Shown piece after piece: positions 61,283 through 64,000 of a DNA stretch of 64,000 bases. The notes under the pieces are model-generated. The model saw nothing but the letters and a program-made list of their open reading frames with translations. It ran no database searches and had not been told where the DNA came from. The DNA is taken from the NCBI RefSeq assembly GCF_029714425.1, contig NZ_CP121668.1, forward strand, positions 2,749,501 to 2,813,500, written 5' to 3'. Both the position numbers and the translations under genes were made by a program. The stretch's first letter is position 1. The number at the start of each line of letters is the position of its first letter. This DNA is from Bradyrhizobium sp. CB2312. Lineage in GTDB: Bacteria; Pseudomonadota; Alphaproteobacteria; Rhizobiales; Xanthobacteraceae.

Positions 61283-61691
61283 CTAGCTCGTCAGCCGGTC
61301 TTTAGCTTGCGCCAGCAGACGAACGTCGGTGCCGCTCTCGTGGAGTTCGAGCCAGCCCTGCTCGATCGGGTACTTGATGCCCGCGCCGAACTCCGGTCCA
61401 CTAGCCTTGAACGTGTAGAGAAACGGCGCATTAATCTTCTCGATGTGAATGCGGCCGTCCTGGACGGCCTCGATGCCGCGAGCGATCTCTATCAGCTTGC
61501 GGGCCGCACTTCACCTCAAATAGCGGTAGCCGGCATTGAGGGCGTCACCGAGTGTCGCCGCGAAAACTGAGCATGCGGACATTCCAGGCCTGGCAGGCGA
61601 GGATGTCCGCGTCCTTTCGGGCGTCGCGGGCGCGTTCGGCCAGAACGCGGACCGTTGTCCCGAACAGGTATTCGCGCGACTTGGTGGTCAT
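61283..61691 (-). pseudogene. fusion relic of two small rhizobial proteins
   Basis: MTTKSREYLFGTTVRVLAER, then ARDARKDADILACQAWNVRM, starts a family that normally continues into a Cys-rich zinc part. Here it shifts frame at RGDTR, resumes with GDALNAGYRYL, and near 61515 runs into an unrelated tail: RKLIEIARGIEAVQDGRIHI, KINAPFLYTF, then GWLELHESGTDVRL and a stop. That tail belongs to the family of relics a and b, so a recombination joined two genes. Confidence 0.65.
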
Positions 61692-61941
61692 GGTGAATTG
61701 ATTCCGCCGGAAAGAGCCAGAAGCAAGCCGCTAGCGCTAGATGCGCCGCTCCGCGGACGGCCAACCCTTGGTCAAGCGTATTGTGGCAGGCGAGCGGAAA
61801 ACTTAAGAAGGCTAGGAACATGCTGCGCGCAGCTAGTTTTGCATTTCCATACCAAGAGAAATTGCAATTGCGCTCTGTTCTCTAGCCGCAGCCTGCTTGG
61901 TGGCATTCACTTTGGCTGCAATCGTCTCTCCTCACTAGCCA

Positions 61942-61978
61942 AACGGGAAAGGCCGCTTCATCGGCGGCCTTTCCCGTT
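61942..61978. terminator. strong hairpin
   Basis: AACGGGAAAGGCCGC pairs with the matching G-rich arm (GGCGGCCTTTCCCGTT) across TTCATC, a stem of about 15 bp. It lies in a 320-bp stretch (61692-62015) without genes, 38 bp beyond the end of the DUF6894 gene. Confidence 0.7.
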
Positions 61979-62015
61979 GCGGTTTACCGGCGATCGCAAC
62001 CCAAGTCTCGTTCGC

Positions 62016-62252
62016 TCACCGCTGTTTCGGCACCTCCGCGTTAATGCGCAGGACAAGGATCGTATTCTCAAATTCATCCGCCACCTCCAACCGCCATTCA
62101 CGACCGGGCACGAGATTTCCATCGATGCTCTGCAAGGTCTGGCCGGCCACCACCGTGGCCTCCTTCCAAGCAGCGCGATCATCGGGCAACTCTTCACCGA
62201 CCTCATCGATGATGGTGCGATGGTAAGTCACGTGGAAAAAGTAGCGGGGCAT
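62016..62252 (-). CDS. DUF6894-type small protein (2)
   Basis: The 78-residue protein starts MPRYFFHVTYHRTIIDEVGE, with AGGAC 5 nt upstream. The RYFFHV...D-E-x-G-E-E-L-P front and WKEATVVAGQTLQ helix match the pattern at 56588. It follows the 58-aa gene by 5 nt, so both lie in one transcript. Confidence 0.8.
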   Translation of the reverse strand: MPRYFFHVTYHRTIIDEVGEELPDDRAAWKEATVVAGQTLQSIDGNLVPGREWRLEVADEFENTILVLRINAEVPKQR

Positions 62253-62257
62253 GCGTC

Positions 62258-62434
62258 CTAGCTTGGGCGAAGGGAAGTGGTCAGCTTGCTGGTCATTTCG
62301 ATCTGTCGCGCCTTCCGCAACAGCATCTCCCGTCTCCAACTTTCCGACTGAGACTTGGCTTCCTCCCTTAGCTTTTGCGCAGCCGACTGAAGCCTCTCCT
62401 CCAACGTTTGGCTTTGCTTGATGCGACGCCGCAT
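62258..62434 (-). CDS. very small helical protein (58 aa)
   Basis: The protein starts MRRRIKQSQTLEERLQSAAQ and reads KLREEAKSQSESWRREMLLR, then KARQIEMTSK. This is the charged-helix type with an LLRKAR-Q-E-x-x-S motif seen widely in Bradyrhizobium. A longer frame through this region shares bases but has a random composition. The stop is 5 nt before the DUF6894 start. Confidence 0.65.
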   Translation of the reverse strand: MRRRIKQSQTLEERLQSAAQKLREEAKSQSESWRREMLLRKARQIEMTSKLTTSLRPS

Positions 62435-62523
62435 CGCTCATCCTGCCCGTTAGCGGCCCGAAACGGACCGAGCGCGGGCAAAACGAACGATGTTGCCGAT
62501 CGTTCCGTCTTTTGGAACAGCCC

Positions 62524-62874
62524 CTAGGACGCCTGTAGAAGTTCCGCGATGCAACGTTCGAGTTGTTCGATGGGGAATGGCTTTCTGAGAAGTGGACGTT
62601 CGCGAAAGGCTTCTGGGACGGCCTCGGCGCCAAAGCCGCTCGCAAATGCGAACGGGATGTTTCGGTTTGCAAGAGCCACCGCCACAGGCTCCGCGCTGTC
62701 GCGACCAAGTGAAACGTCCAGCAGGGCCATATCAAAATCAGAGTCGCGGGCGTGCCGTAATGCAGACGGCAAGTCGTTCGCTTCTGCCTCGACTATGTGG
62801 CCAAGCTCTGTCACCATGTCGGCGACCATCATCCTGATGAGGGCTTCATCCTCGACCAAGAATACCGAAGCCAT
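62524..62874 (-). CDS. single-domain response regulator (receiver only)
   Basis: The 116-residue CheY-like protein has the acidic pair VEDEA (about residues 8-9), phospho-acceptor Asp about 53 in ALLDVSLG, and Lys about 98 in LLRKPF. There is no output domain. It would pass phosphate on or act by binding a partner. Related lone receivers are often partnered by HWE/HisKA_2 kinases, but no kinase is adjacent. The start at 62874 is chosen because the longer frame adds a shadow sequence. Confidence 0.88.
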   Translation of the reverse strand: MASVFLVEDEALIRMMVADMVTELGHIVEAEANDLPSALRHARDSDFDMALLDVSLGRDSAEPVAVALANRNIPFAFASGFGAEAVPEAFRERPLLRKPFPIEQLERCIAELLQAS

Positions 62875-62891
62875 GAAACGCCGCCGCTCAA

Positions 62892-63100
62892 CTACTGCCA
62901 CGTGATCTTCGTTGCAGTCGCGAAAGCTTGGAGAGCCCCGCTTCGAAGCTCGCCCAAAGTATTTTGGCCTGCCTCGGCGGCCTGCAAAAGCCTTCGGCAA
63001 TCAGTCGTCGGCTCTCGTGATCTCCACCGTGCGGAAGCTCTCGGCAAGTCTCTCCCAACACTAATTCCATGTTCGACTTCACGCGGTCGGACAGAGTCAT
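62892..63100 (-). pseudogene. small conserved protein, frameshifted
   Basis: MTLSDRVKSNMELVLGETCR, then ELPHGGDHESRRLIAEG, is the standard front of a rhizobial small protein of about 70 residues, with GGAGAAAG upstream. A shift near 62985 moves the continuation (LLQAAEAGQNTLGELR) to another frame. It lies just upstream of the receiver gene. Confidence 0.65.
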
Positions 63101-63445
63101 CCAACTTTCTCCGGCTCCGATGTCGGTGGTTTGGTAATATGGGACCGGTCCGAAGCGCTCGTCAAGAAGGCGCGCGCCCGCGCTGCATTTTTTGTGTTTT
63201 GCGGCTCCGTTTGTAGCACTTCCGAGAAGTTGGGGCTCCCCGGTTTGAGGTCTGCTCCGCCGGGTCAAGCAGACGCGAATCGCTCGCTTTGAGCATGTCG
63301 ACCCGGAGCGCCTCACTTCCATCGTCAGATCGTGGAGAGCCGGGGGAGCTTGGAACAATGTTCAGGCGATCTAATTGGAGCGTTGACCATCTCAGCTGAG
63401 GATGTGCCGTTCGCTGGGAAGCGTCTTGAGGAGGAAGGAGCTACA

Positions 63446-63634
63446 ATGGACGACGAACGAAAAAAATCAGAAGCGGGGGAACGGGCCGCGGAAGGCTTGC
63501 GCAAAGCAGCATCCAACGAGGAAGCAAAAAACGAGAGCAAGATGGGGCACGATCTAGCTAAGGCGGCTGATCGTTTCGAAGAGCGCTCTAAGAGCTCCGA
63601 TGGAAAGAGCGCAGGCGAGAAACAAAAAACCTAA
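63446..63634 (+). CDS. small highly charged protein (62 aa)
   Basis: The protein starts MDDERKKSEAGERAAEGLRK, with AAGGAG about 7 nt upstream. It is Lys/Glu/Ala-rich throughout, hydrophilic and helical, similar in style to small stress-related proteins. No cysteine or membrane segment is present. The role is unknown. Confidence 0.65.
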   Translation: MDDERKKSEAGERAAEGLRKAASNEEAKNESKMGHDLAKAADRFEERSKSSDGKSAGEKQKT

Positions 63635-64000
63635 ATCTACCCGCACACCGGTCGCGGCTTTCTGACGTAAGGTCTCCGCGTCGATCGTGCGGCCTTTGCA
63701 CACAGGGAAGGTCTGCTTTCGCTGGTGGTTCGTGCCCTGGAAACGGGCGGCTTCCCCCGTGGAGCGCGCTAAGACACCTGCGGGAGGATGCCGACAGACC
63801 CCCGGACCTCCCCGCACTTGGTGTCGGCTTTTGGCTCATTTGCGACATCTGATGGTCCGGTGTTGGGACCGGACATCAACGTCGTCCTTTCAAGCCGGGC
63901 AAATGGGGAACCCGCTGAAGACGACCATGGGCGCCGTCCTCTAAGCTGATGGTTCGTCGGATCGCCCCCTGCCCCCGTTCCGCCTAGCCAGAAGTCCAGG
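63635..64000. other. end of window, no supported gene
   Basis: Frames on both strands are short and lack ribosome sites or motifs. A gene may begin beyond the edge. Confidence 0.4.

Overview
The window looks like the chromosome of an alphaproteobacterium of the Bradyrhizobium type. The reasons are high GC, a RopB/Omp25-like porin, many small DUF6894-type and zinc-ribbon proteins, a ROSE-like RNA thermometer before an hsp20 gene, and a polyhydroxybutyrate/acetoacetate gene group. This is inferred from gene content and style, not from a database match.

Layout. 1-6.0 kb is broken-up core-like DNA: an N-truncated alpha/beta hydrolase, a threonine/serine exporter without its C-terminal half, intact fumC, an intact HAMP-adenylate cyclase, and a cydA-type oxidase gene cut off after about 195 codons. 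The cut lies beside a 124-bp repeat that ends in the 3' part of a tRNA-Lys(CUU) gene. The same 124-bp repeat recurs at 21.0 kb, and its tRNA core recurs at 50.2 kb. The repeats divide the window into island-like segments. Segment A (6.2-21.1 kb) holds an IS630 scrap, a coiled-coil protein, ketone-body/PHB genes (one frameshifted), a patatin lipase, small envelope proteins, two TetR regulators, a histidine-kinase-like protein and a three-gene RND efflux operon. Two 18-bp operator-like sequences in segment A match at 16 of 18 positions. Segment B (21.1-50.2 kb) begins with a decayed tyrosine integrase and a broken SRAP gene and carries the main item of the window.

The main item is a five-gene same-strand cluster at 25.17-49.03 kb. 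Its first gene encodes a protein of about 5617 residues. The N-terminus carries a double-glycine leader (L-S-x-x-D-L-x-x-I-x-G-G). Roughly 85-90 Ala/Thr-rich helical repeats of about 55 residues follow, then a non-repetitive C-terminal region. Next come a 129-residue protein of unknown role, an HlyD-type adaptor, an ABC transporter with an N-terminal C39 peptidase, and a second ABC transporter with a long N-terminal domain. The last three have the layout of NHLM/NHLP-type bacteriocin exporters, which normally carry short peptides. The likely reading is that the C39 domain removes the leader and the two-ABC machine exports the giant protein. Paired palindromes and a tandem 15-bp repeat lie in front of the giant gene. 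A winged-helix-like protein and a divergent outer-membrane barrel gene lie upstream.

50.2-64 kb is a mosaic of very short genes, many frameshifted, truncated or carrying an internal stop. It includes two hsp20 genes behind a ROSE-like thermometer, a three-gene overlapping mini-operon, a receiver-only response regulator, an NTF2-like protein and repeated relics of one small protein family.
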